Part shown: piece after piece, positions 43,474-57,200 of the stretch
How positions within the stretch are numbered: position 1 is the stretch's first letter
Layout: the number at the start of each line of letters is the position of its first letter
Position numbers and translations under genes: made by a program
Notes under the pieces: generated by a model
The model's database searches: none
Told to the model about the DNA's origin: nothing
Seen by the model: only the letters and a program-made list of their open reading frames with translations
Source: Rhea pennata
Lineage: Eukaryota; Chordata; Aves; Rheiformes; Rheidae
Assembly: GCF_028389875.1 (NCBI RefSeq)
Contig: NC_084678.1
Location: forward strand, 18,196,899 to 18,260,898
Direction of reading: 5' to 3'
Length of the DNA: 64,000 nt

Positions 43474-45994
43474 CTAGAGTCTGCTCTGGTTGGGCTTTTG
43501 TGCCACCCTGATGACACCTTCCTGCACACAGGTAACAGCCAGGACCCCATCCCTGCGCCACAGTCGTCCCTGCACGAGTCCTCGGCATGCCCCTGCAATG
43601 AGTACCTCTTAACTGCTGCCCTTCGCCTCCCCAGAGGCACAGGGCCATCCTTGCCAGACCCATAGGGTCCCTGGGGAATGCCATTAGGACTTACCAGCCC
43701 AGGGGCTCTCACACTCGTATAGCATCCAGTGGTCAGCTCGGAAGGGAGCATGGAACCACATGGAATGGTCAAGGGACACCATGAATTTGACATCGTACTG
43801 TCGGTGGGGCAGCAAGGCCGTATCCAGAAAGGAGTAGTCAGAGATGTAGGCGGCCACGCAGCAGTGCACCTTCATGTCACACTCTCCTGTAAAGCGACCA
43901 GAATGACTCAATCAGCATCATGCAGCAGCTTGTGAGGTGGCTGTGGGACAAATCTGGATATGAGGCGAAGCTCGCAAAAGCTCTGCTCTCTTGGGAAGTG
44001 CAGCTATTATCTGGGCAGAGCTGAAATGCTGTTCCATAGCTGTTACCCGGCTACGCTCCCTTGGCTAAAGCCTGCAGTAACTGAGCATGTTAAACAGGCA
44101 CCTTTTCATGCCCTCTCAGCCCACTTTGCCATGAGTTTGCCCCACAGCATTACTGTGCGCTTCAGCCCAAGCCCTCTGTTTGCGAGGCAGCTGCCACCGC
44201 TGTGGCAGTACCTACCGATGTAGCCTCGTGCTCGCACCCAGAAGAGGTACTTCGGCTCCTGTGGCTTTAAGCAGGACACATCCGGCGGGTTCACAGGCTT
44301 GATATCAATCGGCACATCCTCGGCTTGAATCTTGTTGAGATGCTTTCTGTATTTCTCTGCCAAGTTAGGATCCCTTTAGACCAACACAGAACACTGACAT
44401 TAATGCCAAGTGTCCAGCAGACCTAGGATGGGTCTGGCTGGCAGCAGTTTCAACAACGCGGGTACCCAGGACCACACAGAAAAGCAGGAATGGCACAGCT
44501 CCTGTCCTGTTCTGCTTCTCTACACCCTTTCCGAGGGCACTTAAGAACTCAAACAGCCACTCAAATCCTTCCCAATATGCTTTTGTCCCTGCACCTCTCT
44601 AATCCAAAGCTGCAGAGAAGAGAGTCCGCAACACCTCCTTTTCTCTTCACTCACTCCAGGAACTTCTGAATGAGCTCCTCTTGGGTCAGCAGCTCCTCAG
44701 GGGGCGGCACCGTAGGCATGGTGAACTGGTGCTGCACAGGGCTCTCCTGGGCCAGCTGGAAGGAGGCCTGGCAGATGAAGATTGGCTTCCCGTGCTGTAT
44801 GGCCTTCACTGAGCGAACAGAAAAGCTCCTCCCCGTGCGGGTCCGCTCCACCTCATACAGCACCGGTACCTTGGGATCTCCTAGAACGGAGAAGAGCCTT
44901 TCTGCCATTGGGCAGCCACACGCCACGAAGACCTGGTCTGCACAGATCAAGCACCAGGGCCCAGCAGCTCAAGCTGTGTGTGCCCAGACCTGGCAGTGCT
45001 GCTGACGCCCTCTGTGCTAGAGCCAGAACAGTGGCACCTGCTCACCCCCCTGGATCTCAGCCCTGGATCCCCTGATTCCTCAGTCCCTGGATTCGCCTGC
45101 CTGGCTCTAATCTCCCAACCCAGTCTTCTAGGCTCACCTATCAAGCCTTTCCCTCCTCATCCCCCAACCTCTCAGTCCCTGGCCTTGCCTCCCAGTGCCC
45201 GGCCCCACCTGTACAGCCTCACCCCCCCTGGCTTGGCCCCCTGGCCCCCAGCCCCCCACCGTGGCCCTGCCCCCCCAGGTCCCAGCCCCAGGCCTCACCC
45301 CCCCAGTGCCCAGCCCCAGGCCTCACCCCACAGCCCCCGACCCTGCCTGCCCGGCCTCGCGCTCCAGACCCCCAGCCCCGCCTGCCCGGCCTCGCGCTCC
45401 AGGCCCCGCAGCCCCCGGCCCCGCCTGCCCGGCCTCGCCCTCCAGTCCCCGACCCCGCCTCGCCCCGCAGCCCCCGGCCCCGCCTGCCCGGCCCTGCCCC
45501 GCAGCCCTCGGGAATCACTTCTGCGGCCGCACATCAGCCCCAGGCTCCCGATCCCTCCCAGCCCTGTCCCCCGGCCCCGGCGCCCCCGGCCCGCAGTCTC
45601 CGGGAGGCGGCGGCCGGTCCCGGGGGCCCGGCGCGGCCCACCTGCCCGCACGAAGTAGCAGTGCAGCGAGTGGGCCTGGAGGTCGCGGCCGACGGCGCGG
45701 GCGGCAGCCACCAGGGCCTGGCCCACGATCTGCCCGCCGAAGAGGCGCTGCGTGGCGGGCACCCAGTGGTGCCGGCCCCTGCGGGCGAGAGCGCGGCGGT
45801 GAGCGCGGCGGGCGGCGGCGGCGGCGCGGCGGCGGGCGCGGCCCCGCGCACCTGAACAGGTCCAGCTCCAGCCGCTCCAGCCTCAGCACGCCGGTGAGCA
45901 GCGCGCTCCGCAGGTCCCCGGGCGGCGGCGGCCCCGGCCCCGGCCCCGGCCCCGGCCCCGCTCCGGCCTCCTCCGCCTCCCCAGCGGCCGCCAT
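43474..45994 (-). CDS. ACOT8: Peroxisomal acyl-CoA thioesterase 8
   Basis: Six exons: 45852-45994, 45642-45778, 44655-44880, 44216-44373, 43695-43886 and 43474-43592. Total is 324 residues (human 319). Hallmarks are RLFGGQIVGQALVAAA, HSLHCYFVRAG, VERTRTGRSFSVRSVKA, MPTVPPPEELL, and in the second hot-dog domain VSLDHSMWFHAPFRADHWML with the catalytic Asp. The enzyme hydrolyses acyl-CoA and bile-acid-CoA esters in peroxisomes. The protein ends NQSRL; SRL is an accepted variant of the SKL peroxisomal targeting signal used by mammals. The N-terminal exon adds a Gly-Pro repeat encoded by a GC-rich tract. All splice sites are GT-AG. Its first exon abuts an extreme GC repeat upstream. Confidence 0.97.
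45230..45530. repeat. ACOT8: CCCGCCTGCCCGGCCTCGC-type repeat in ACOT8 intron 2
   Basis: Degenerate units with cagcccccggccccgcctgc and relatives. Very C-rich on the plus strand. Confidence 0.8.
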
Positions 45995-46029
45995 CGCCGC
46001 CCCGGGACCCGCCGATCAACGGCGACATC

Positions 46030-46790
46030 CGGCGACAGCAGGAAGTGCCGCCCCGGCCCCGGCCCCGCCCCGCCCCGGCCCCGCCCCGCCGCCTCCCCAG
46101 GCCCCGGCCCGCCCCGGCCCCGCCCCGCCCCGCCCCGCCGCCTCCCCAGGCCCCGGCCCGCCCCGGCCCCGCCCCGCCCCGCCCCGCCGCCTCCCCAGGC
46201 CCCGGCCCGCCCCGGCCCCGCCCCGCCCCGCCCCGGCCCCGCCCCGCCCCGGCCCCGCCGCCTCCCCAGGCCCCGGCCCGCCCCGGCCCCGCCCCGCCCC
46301 GCCCCGGCCCCGCCCCGCCCCGGCCCCGCCCCGCCGCCTCCCCAGGCCCCGGCCCGCCCCGGCCCCGCCCCGCCCCGCCGCCTCCACAGGCCCCGGCCCG
46401 CCCCGGCCCCGCCCCGCCCCGGCCCCGCCCCGCCCCGGCCCCGCCCCGCCGCCTCCCCAGGCCCCGCCCCGCCCCGCCGCCTCCCCAGGCCCCGGCCCGC
46501 CCCGGCCCCGCCCCGCCCCGGCCCCGCCCCGGCCCCGCCCCGCCGCCTCCCCAGGCCCCGCCCCGCCCCGCCGCCTCCCCAGGCCCCGGCCCGCCCCGGC
46601 CCCGGCCCCGCCGCCTGCCCGGCCCCAGCGCCCCGGCCCCGGCCCCGGCCCCGCCCCGGCCCCGCCCCGCCCCGGCCCGCCCCGCCGCCTCCCCAGGCCC
46701 CGGCCCGCCCCGGCCCCGGCCCCGCCGCCTGCCCGGCCCCAGCGCCCCGGCCCCGGCCCCGGCCCCGGCCCGCCCCGCCGCCTCCCCCGG
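46030..46790. repeat. CCCCGGCCCCGCC array upstream of ACOT8
   Basis: About 760 bases built of ccccgcccc and ccccggcccc, punctuated by gccgcctccccaggccccgg spacers in longer blocks. The minus strand is dense in G runs of three to five, so G-quadruplex formation is likely. All long frames here (Pro/Ala/Arg on one strand, Gly/Ala/Arg on the other) are artefacts. Confidence 0.95.
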
Positions 46791-46851
46791 CGGCAAGGTG
46801 CAGCAAGAGGCAGGTGAAGAAAGCTCTGATGTGATGGATTAGGATTCACAG

Positions 46852-47128
46852 GTGGCAGCTCAAAAACCTGTGGACGGGGCACCTGCTTGGTTCAATGAGA
46901 TTCCTGTGCTCTCTGGGGCAGCAAAGGAAAATGACTCAACTTCAGCACTATTCAGAGTTGCTGAAGTCATGAAAAGCTTCCTGAGAGAGGACACAGGTTC
47001 ATTGGCCCCAATCGGCATGGGCAGCAATCAAGAGCTGGATAGACTAAACTTTCAGACGATCAAGACGAAGGGCTTATTTAGCAAATTTCCTGAGAGCCTT
47101 CTGCTGCGCAGGGAGCAGAGTGAGAGCC
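46852..47128 (+). pseudogene. ZSWIM3: ZSWIM3 exon fragment
   Basis: The frame contains VAEVMKSFLREDTGSLAPIG, QELDRLNFQTIKTKGLFSKF and PESLLLRR, matching human ZSWIM3 ([30 protein letters not shown]...LFIRFPENLLLHR). No N-terminal exon is found upstream, where GC repeat begins, and the match stops abruptly at the 73-bp satellite array. It is either the surviving piece of a broken ZSWIM3 or the 5' part of a ZSWIM3-ZSWIM1 fusion. The order (ZSWIM3 then ZSWIM1, plus strand, next to ACOT8) is that of mammals. Confidence 0.75.
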
Positions 47129-48030
47129 CCCCCCCCCCAGAGGGGCTGCGGGGCAGGGCATGGCGGGATATACCCCCCGGAAAGAGCGGGGCATGCCGGG
47201 ATATACTCCCCAGAGGGGCTGCGGGGCAGGGCATGGCGGGATATACCCCCCGGAAAGAGCGGGGCATGCCGGGATATACTCCCCAGAGGGGCTGCGGGGC
47301 AGGGCATGGCGGGATATACCCCCCGGAAAGAGCGGGGCATGCCGGGATATACTCCCCAGAGGGGCTGCGGGGCAGGGCATGCTGGGATATACCCCCCGGA
47401 AAGAGCGGGGCATGCCGGGATATACTCCCCAGAGGGGCGGCGGGGCAGGGCATGGCGGGATATACCCCCCGGAAAGAGCGGGGCATGCCGGGATATACTC
47501 CCCAGAGGGGCTGCGGGGCAGGGCATGCTGGGATATACCCCCCCGGAAAGAGCGGGGCATGCCGGGATATACTCCCCAGAGGGGCTGCGGAGCAGGGCAT
47601 GCTGGGATATACCCCCCCGGAAAGAGCGGGGCATGCCGGGATATACTCCCCAGAGGGGCTGCGGAGCAGGGCATGCTGGGACATACCCCCCGGAAAGAGC
47701 GGGGCATGCCGGGATATACTCCCCAGAGGGGCTGCGGGGCAGGGCATGCTGGGATATACCCCCCGGAAAGAGCGGGGCATGCCGGGATATACTCCCCAGA
47801 GGGGCTGCGGGGCAGGGCATGGCGGGATATACCCCCCCCGGAAAGAGCGGGGCATGCCGGGATATACTCCCCAGAGGGGCTGCGGGGCAGGGCATGCTGG
47901 GATATACCCCCCCGGAAAGAGCGGGGCATGCCGGGATATACTCCCCTGAGGGGCTGCGGGGCAGGGCATGCTGGGATATACCCCCCGGAAAGAGCGGGGC
48001 ATGCCGGGATATACTCCCCTGAGGAGGCCG
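47120..48030. repeat. 73-bp satellite array inside the ZSWIM locus
   Basis: Twelve units (73 to 75 bp). The core gggatatact recurs at about 47198, 47271, 47344, 47417 and onward. Each unit is a dimer of two related halves, one with gcgggatatacccccc and one with gccgggatatactcccc. Units differ mainly in the length of one C run (6 to 8). Confidence 0.95.
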
Positions 48031-48384
48031 TGGGAGCAGGGTAGGCCGGGACGTGCCGTGGCGGCGGAGCGGGACGTGCCGGGAGGCGCCTCCGGTAACC
48101 GCGGGCAGTGGCGCTGCTGGCGGCGCCGGCCCCGGGCTGCGGCTCCCGGGCTGCGGCTCCCGGGCGGCCCTACCAGCGGGGTGTCGGCGGCCGTGTGGCG
48201 ACCGTCAGCATCCAGAGCGCGGCTGCGAGCGGCGTCTTGGCGCGAGCCCTGCCGGTGCACCGGGCCGCGGGGCCAGGCCCTCCCGGCCCTCCCGGCGGAC
48301 GGGCCCGCGCCAGCGGCCTGGCCGTGCTGCTCCGCCTCGCCGCCCCTCCTGACAAGTCCGCGGAGAGCCTGGCCCGCACACGAG

Positions 48385-49793
<1,409 letters not shown>

Positions 49794-49799
49794 TAGAGA

Positions 49800-51190
49800 A
49801 ATGCAGAGCTGAACTGACATGTTTCTTTTGCACGTGCCTGTGTTGCTTGAAGCCCTTGGGAGAAATGGGGCATCAGATGTTACAAAAAGGTCTGTTTATA
49901 ATTCTACTAGTGTCATGACTTCCTTTCTTTTCCCCAGGCTGTTACTCCCTTGAGGCTTAGTATGGAACGGGCAGTTCAGGCTCCCATATCCGCTGAGCAA
50001 ATGTTGCCTTTTGAGCTAAGGAACCGCATTACAGATTCCTGATGAGACAGTAACGAGCTAACCAATTGCTGACATAGCTAATAGGAAATCTTGCTGGGAG
50101 TGAGCTGAGGTTGGTGTGGAGTGGAGTTCATAGCATAATTGCATGGGACAAAATTATTTGATCCACAGCCAGTGCCTGCAGGTCCTTCCAGCATCCAGCT
50201 GTTATGTGTTGTGCAACAAAGCTGATAAATGAGCCTTTTATCATTTGGAGGCTGTGTGTCTCTCTGAGCCTGCTATTGCCACCTCTCCCTGCCAGCAGGA
50301 CAGCAAGGCCTCTCACTCGCTCAAGTCAGTAAGGTCAGGCAGCATTTTTAAACAGTTTTCCTTAGTTTTCTTTTCTCATTTCCTTGCCCTGTAGTCAATC
50401 GAGCATGCCTGGCTGTCAAGAATCAGCAGATCCTGAGGGTGGCAATCTCTGCTGCTGGCAGCACTGTCCATGGGTCTCGAGCACAGAAGTTGTTTATCTG
50501 GTTACGGCAGCTGCTTTTAATTCCCCTCAGAAAATGGAACCCGCCCTCCTTCCATCAACAGCTTTGTTTGCTCGGTGGAAACAGGATGAGGGAACTGCTG
50601 GGAGGTCACAGCAATACAAACAGAGAAGAACTCTAGTGAAGTAGAGAATAAATGCTTTAAAATTAGAGGTCCAGAGGTGGGAAGGAGAGGAAGAAATACT
50701 GAAAGAGCAAACAAGTCTTAGATCCAGCCCTTAGAAGTTGCTTGCAGGCTGGTTGAGGTTTTCAATCCCTCTTTGCCGGAAAGAACACCTCCAGCAAAGG
50801 CAGCCTGGTGTGTAGGAACATGACAGACTGCATCCTGCTGCAGCAGCAGGGCGTGAGGGAGCATGTGGTGGAAAGAGCAATAAAACATAGGTAGACCTCA
50901 GCTGGTCATTGTGGTTCATTCATGCTACTTCACACTGTATTTTCCATGATCAGTGTTTCATGAACACTTCTGGTTTTGGTAGAGTTAGCTCGTTGCAGGA
51001 GTAGAACTATTGCATGGTTGGGGATTTTCTCTTGGCCTAAGGTTTTGTAACATTATCTGGTGGTATTGAATTCCTCTGTCAAAATATAGTGTAGTGTTTC
51101 CTAAAACCCTGTAAACTTAGAAATACTTGTTTTCACTTCTCAAGCCATGCTGTAGGAGAGGTCTGGAGGCTGCTGCCTGTTGGCCTCCTT
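49800..51190. other. Region 3' of ZSWIM1
   Basis: Presumed ZSWIM1 3' untranslated sequence with AATAAA at 50879-50884, then the 3' flank of SPATA25. No other gene seen. Confidence 0.5.
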
Positions 51191-51192
51191 TG

Positions 51193-51941
51193 CTATCTGC
51201 CTTTCTTGCTGGTGTGTGCATCCTCTCTGATTTTCAGAGAGCCCTTCCCCTCTGCCACTTGCTCTGGATACTCCGTCATGAAGCTCTGTGCAGCTCTAAC
51301 CACGTCTTCCTCTCGGACCCCTGGCACAGGCACTGTGGGAATGCCAGCTATCATCATGGCTAAGCTGAGGATGCAGATGTTTGGAGGAGAGCTGGGTACC
51401 AGCGCTCTCCCTTTAATATTGCTCACCTTTAAGGGCATGAGAAAAGCATCTTGTGGGGGAAATTCAAATCTGGCTAGTGAGAAGTCTCCACCTGGGGTGC
51501 CCAGCTCATTAAGGTACGGCCCGTTCCTCATCTGGAGTGTGGAGCCTCTCCCCAGAGAGGCATTCAGGTCTGCGCCAGGGGGACCGCAAGCTTGGCTGTC
51601 TCTTCTCTGTTCCTGTAGATAATGCCACGCAGAGCTGCCGGGGAGCGTGTGAACATGCTGGATGTAGTACAGGCCTTGGCAGGGCGGCTCCCACCAGCCT
51701 CCCCCACATCCCGATCTACTGTGGATCGGGAGTCCGGGAATATGCTGGGCACCGTAATGAGCCTGGCTGAGGATCTTCCCTGGGAGCAGAGGCGCAGACC
51801 CTGCCGCGGGAGGAGCCGGCCGTGCCCGTGCTTTCCTTCGGAGCAGGCCTGAAACCAGAGCCCCCGCAGAAGTGGCTGTTTCCCCGGACTGATAGGCACT
51901 TGGGCTGTCCTGTACCCCTCGGAGCTGTCTGCTGGCATCTC
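51193..51941 (-). CDS. SPATA25: Spermatogenesis-associated protein 25, main exon
   Basis: The exon opens after a ctctccccgcag acceptor at 51941 and runs to a stop at 51193-51195. Its C-terminal part contains [20 protein letters not shown] and VREEDVVRAAQSFM, almost identical to human SPATA25 ([25 protein letters not shown]). The rest is poorly conserved and low complexity, as in mammals. Human SPATA25 has a short first coding exon; its bird counterpart should lie upstream (above 51942) and end in phase 1, but I could not choose it. The family is testis-expressed with a likely membrane segment in the conserved block. Position between ZSWIM1 and NEURL2 matches mammals. Confidence 0.9.
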
Positions 51942-51944
51942 CTG

Positions 51945-53900
51945 CGGGGAGAGGGAAGGAGCAAAACATGAGGGCTGAGTGCGGTGGCCGGTCCCTCCCT
52001 CGCGTGGAGGTTCAGGCAGGTCTCGCGCGGCCAGCCTGCCTGCTCCTGCAAGGGACTGGCTCTGCTTCCCGGCACTGCCTCAGTGCAGGATCCGTGGTGT
52101 GTCTGCACTGCCTTGGGGTGGGATCCGTGGTGTGCCACGCGCAAAGCCGAGTCCTGGCTATGAAAACCTGCGCTGCCGTGTCCGGTGCTGAGGCAGGAAG
52201 GGTGTATTGGGGGCTGTTTTGTCTTGCACCAGTCTGGCCTTCTTCCCGAAGCACCCGGTACCAGTCGCTGCTGGAGGCGAGAGGCTGGGTAGCTGGACCT
52301 CCGAGCAGGTCACGGTGACCAACTTGATGGCCATAGGCATGTGCCGGAGGAATGGTTTCAGCCAGAGATGATCTCTGGACATTGCCATATTTTACTGTAG
52401 CATCCATCCCTTTCACCTTTCCATTGCAAACACAGGAAATAAGTCATCCCAATTCCCAAAGTAAACATCTCTCCTAAGAGCGAAACTACACGGCTGGGAT
52501 AAGGGCCCAGCTGTAATTTACATTCCTTTTGCATCGCTCAGGAGACTTTGCCCTGCTGCACTCCACCCTGTCCGCTGAGCTAAGAGCAGTGTGGGTTGCG
52601 GTCAGAGCTGTATGTGAGCAGGGGATGGGAAAACCACACTGCAATCCCAGCTTCTTAGGGCTTTTTCTGAGTGCCTTGGGCTTGTTTGTGCATGCAGGCT
52701 GCTTGCCAGTCAAGGCAAGACTTGCACTTCCTCAAAGTCTGCCCCTTTTCACTGCTGCAGTGAAACAGAGCTGCAGGCTCTATTTCCAGCTGAGGGAAAG
52801 GAATCTGGGCAGAGGCCAGTTTGTCTCACGCCTTGCTTCAGTTTCTTAAGGTGCTGAGAGCTGCTTAAAGCACCAGGAAATGCTACCTGAGCACGGAGAG
52901 CATCAGTGGGGGCATTTCTCAAAGTGCTAAATGGGAAAGTCTCTGAAAATCTGGGTCTTTGCACCGCAGGTCATCGTCCTGTGGCTCTGTGCTATCAGGA
53001 GTGTTATCTTTAGGGGCATCAGGTCAAGGAGGACTGAGCTGCGTCCCAGCCATGCTGACAAGTGGACTGTGCTCAGCTACACACATTGACCGTGCTGTGA
53101 CTTGCCCTGCAGCTCGGAGAGTCCAAGACGTTTTAACTTTGTGCCTGGGACATGGAAAGATCTTGAGACAGGACAGGTTTGGTGATGTGGTTATAAGGGA
53201 CACCATTCCTTACCTGAAGCAGTCCTACTTGCCCCTGAGAGGAGCTGTTCTCAGTACAGGGGAATCCCAGCCTCCCTATGCTCCTAAGCCTCTTATTTGA
53301 TGGGAAACTTGCCATTTTACTCAAAGTAATTCCCCAAAGTAGCTTTCTGCAGCTCTTCTGTCCCTGTACAAAATGCTGCTGATGTGGAATGAAAAGCAGT
53401 TACCTTGGCTAGGGACTAAAAATCCTGAAGCAGCTTCTTCCTTCCCCAAACGGGACATTGCCCATGCTGGATGAGGGTAGTGCATCAGCTCCCAGTGCCA
53501 CACAGCGCCGACTTCGCCTGTTCTAGAACCGTCATCACAGGCCCCCGCTTGACCTCACACTGGGTCCACGGCGCTGACCTCGGCACCAGCAGGAGCTCGG
53601 CCCAGCCCCGTGAAACCGGGCGCACACCAGGGTGGATGAGATCCGCAGGTGCCCTGGATCTCTTTGCTGCTGTGGTTTTGTAAGTCCCGCTGCGTCTACA
53701 GGACCCGGCTCCCAGCAGCTGGTTCCTCTGGCAAGGCCGAGAGCAGCACGCGCAGGGCCTCCCACTGCCGGAGCCCCGCGAGTCAGCCCGGCTCTGGCGG
53801 CAGTGGGCACTGGCGGGGGATCGCGCAGCTCACCTCAATCCCTCGCCTTTGCTCAGCGGGGTATGCCCCGATATTCCCCACAACTTGCTCATTTTCTGTT
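51945..53900. other. Interval between SPATA25 and the NEURL2 3' end
   Basis: It should contain the first exon of SPATA25 on the minus strand. An open frame at 52012-52416 on that strand could include it but has no homology I recognise. Otherwise nothing identified. Confidence 0.4.
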
Positions 53901-53909
53901 TGGAAGCAC

Positions 53910-53915
53910 TTTATT
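53910..53915 (-). terminator. NEURL2: NEURL2 poly(A) signal
   Basis: AATAAA on the minus strand, about 300 bases past the NEURL2 stop. Confidence 0.6.
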
Positions 53916-54215
53916 ACTCTTTGTACTGTGCCCATTTACACACAAGAAAGTCCCTCTGACACGCTCTACTCTTAATGTGGATTGCCCATGCTTTCAGGCC
54001 TCGTCCTTCCAGCTGGGCATCCTGTGGCACGGGCCATGTGAGGCACCCCAGAGAGGGGACTGTGGAGGGGAGCACGTTCGCTCCTGGGGCCTCGTGGGGC
54101 AGTGGGTGGAAGGGCCGCCTGGGTGCAGCAGCCCTCACGTGCCAGCCTGTTTGCGATCATCTGTGGGGCTCTCGGGGTGTGGTGCCTGCCAGTGGGATGA
54201 GGTATCCTCATGGCC

Positions 54216-57200
54216 TCATTCATATTTGCAGAAATTCTTCAGCAGTGGTGGCAGGTCCAGGCCATCGATGGCCAGGCGATGGACAACGTGCTTCTGGATG
54301 ACCAGCCGGCAGAGGGTCTGCAAGGAGGGAACTGAAAGAGAACACAAAAAGGAAGGTGAATTTGCTCCCTGAATCACCAGCGAGGCTGAGGGCAGAGAAT
54401 GGTGCAAAGCAGATATGTCCCTGGGAGTGAGGCTTCTTGGAGACACCTTGTTTTTGGACAGTGGTGGGTGTTTACTCTGAGGAAGGCGTAGGAATCACTC
54501 CTCCTCCCCTGCTCTACCAGCTGGCTGTGCAGGAGGGTTCTCCTGGTTGAAGAACCTATGCCAGGGCGCTCCAGCTAGGTTGAAAGCTTGAGTGCTGAGT
54601 AGTGAAGCTCTTCCTTTTGCTTGGAGGAAAGTTGAGAAAACGGTTTTGCATCTAAATAGTCCATTATCGTGGCTGTTCTGCATTCATCTCTCTAGGTTAT
54701 CAAGTCCATCCCCTAGAGTCTCACATTTCCATGCTGCGTTCTCCCTGCAAGACTTCTTTTTCCTATCATACCCTGCTCCTCGGGTGTCCTTCCACCACCA
54801 AACATGCCAAACTGCATGCTAGACTTCAGCAGACTGGGGCTGTGTTGCCTGAAGAGACAACTCACATGATGCTTTTAAGATAACTACCTTTTATTACTGT
54901 GTTCACTAGAGAGTTTGTTCCTTGTGGCCAGACTAGCAGCAAACTCTGCCCCCGTTTCCTCCTATGATACACACGCTCCCGTCGGATTCTTTTCTTCGTG
55001 AGATCTTCGTAGCTCTCAGCAGCTAGCAGATGTGGAGAAGCTGTGGCTAGCTGTTTTCTCAGATCTTAAACGAGAGCTGACTCACTGCCTGTGGGTCTTG
55101 GTTCATCCACTGCCACATAAGAGCCAAACAGGACAAGCATGTCCTAGAGTGCCACACTCTGCCGGAGAGGAGCCGTGTGGCGACCGGGCCATTTCTTTGT
55201 TTTGTGGCTGAGGAGCTTTCCGAGCTGCAGGGCCTCCCGGGAGCTCGGGCCAGCAGCAGGCAGGAGCAGCACTCTGCTAAGCACAAGCACGTGCTCTGCA
55301 GAGCCGTCTCCTGACCTTGGGACTGTTTTCAGATAGCTGGAGTGGTTATCTTCACGCTGGAGGCACAGGGCTGCGAGTGCCCCGAGTGCTCAGGGAGAGG
55401 GAACGGATGCTCTTTGCCTCAACGGCTTTCTGCTCTCTCCCCTGAGACTCCCTTGGGGAGTATCACATGTCACTGGCAGCTCAGCTGCTTCCTTCTCATT
55501 TTCACTCTGCTAGCTGGCTCCTGGCCAATAAAAGAACTGCACTAAAACTGATTTTTAAAGATTAGAGAAGTGTTACAGAAACAGAAACTACTGAAGTCTT
55601 TGTGAAAGGAAGGAAGCCAGATTGTCCCTCTTGCAACAGGCAGTGTCTGTACCAGCTGAGGACCTTGCAGCACCCTCCCAGGCGTGTTGCTGCCCCAGGA
55701 AATCAGGGCCCTAAGAGGGGCAAGGAGCACGGGATGCAGATCTTCCACAAAAAGGTACGTTCCACACGGAGCAGCCATGAAAGGCTGCTGCCCCCTGTGA
55801 AGTCCCTCAGTGAATTGTCGAGGTCAGGGCCCTCAGAGGTGGTTCGATAGCTTCCCAGTGGCGTGCTCCAAAGTTAGTCATCCTTAAATGCATTCCCAGG
55901 GCAGAACAGCCTGCACAGCTGGGCACATTTAATCTCACTGCTTGGATTATCACAGGACAAAACAGCTGTTGGGGAGAATCACAGATTTCAGCCTTGGGGT
56001 AGCAACAACTGAACTTTAAACCAGTGAAAGAGCTGGTGGCTTTGCCTGTGTTGAGAAGTCAGTCTGCTCTTTGCTCATGTTTTATTTAGCTCTTTGTGGC
56101 CTTGCACCTATGGTGCAAATAGTTAATGGCTAGTGTATGTAATGCTTATCTGGCTCATATAAAACAAAGGTAGCGTATTAGAGCGACAGTTTATGGTCGC
56201 AGCTGCTGTTGTCCAGACACTAGCTCTCCTGGTTCATGTCTCATTTAATACTTAGCATCTGATGGCTTTTCCAGTAGGTGCTAATTAGCACCTGTTAGCC
56301 TGACTTGCAAGAGCAAGTGACTATCACTGGATGGAGCTGGCTGGTCCCATCCCCACCGTGCTGGGGGACAGCTTCACTGAGTGCCAAAGGCAGGTGTCCT
56401 GCCGGGATATTGCCCAACCGCAGCTGGCATCGCACGGTGCCAGCTCAGCACCAGCTCTGCCCTGGGCCATGCAGGCTGGGGCGCAGGGAGGGGCAAGGCA
56501 GGGAGGAGGGAGCTAAGGCCGCGGAGGCGCGGAGGCGCAAGCCCCCGGACCGAGGTGCGGACGGCCGGATGGCAGGAAGGACAGCGTGCCAGGGTGCTGT
56601 GTCAGGCTGCAGCAGGATGTTTTGATGCTGAGGCAGGATGACGGTTGGCTCCAGGCTGCCCCATGCCAGTGGTGCACAGGGACAAGGTTGGGGCATGGGC
56701 AGCGTTTGCCAGGCCCCAAGAATTGGTTCCCTGGTCCTCTGGGGAGCAGCTGGCTTTGAGCTCCCGTTAGGAGCTTCTGTCTGCCTCAGCATGAGCAAAG
56801 TCCTGCTGGGACACAGCTTCACAGGGACAATCCTGCAGACCCCAGTCTGCAGCAGGCCCCTTGCAGCCCAGAGCACTTGCTCCTAATTGCATCTCTTGCA
56901 AAGAGCAGCCTGGGCTGGGCTCTGCTGAGACCACCAGTGCCAGGACCTGTCTGTGAGCACCTGTGTGCGCTTGGTGCTGGCAGAGATGTGCTGGAGCCAG
57001 CTCCTGCACCTCCATCCCCGGACACAGCCTGGAGAGACAGGGCTTTTGGGAGACCCATGCCCAGGAGCCTGTGTGAGTGCTAGTCTAGGGGCTCCCCTGC
57101 GCTCTGCAGGCGCCAGCAGCGCTCTCCCATCCCTTCTGCCCTGCGTCTAGTGTGCTCTGCTGCTCCTGCTGTCAGAGACCATGGGGCTAACCTCACCGAG

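Noticed and set aside
45195-46882. Frames up to 540 codons rich in Pro/Ala/Arg or Gly/Ala/Arg
   Set aside because: Pure product of the GC repeat. They overlap ACOT8 exons 1 and 2 on the other strand and have no domain.
47052-48044. Collagen-like or repeat proteins over the 73-bp array
   Set aside because: All frames on both strands are open for the same reason; no start context, splice pattern or homology.
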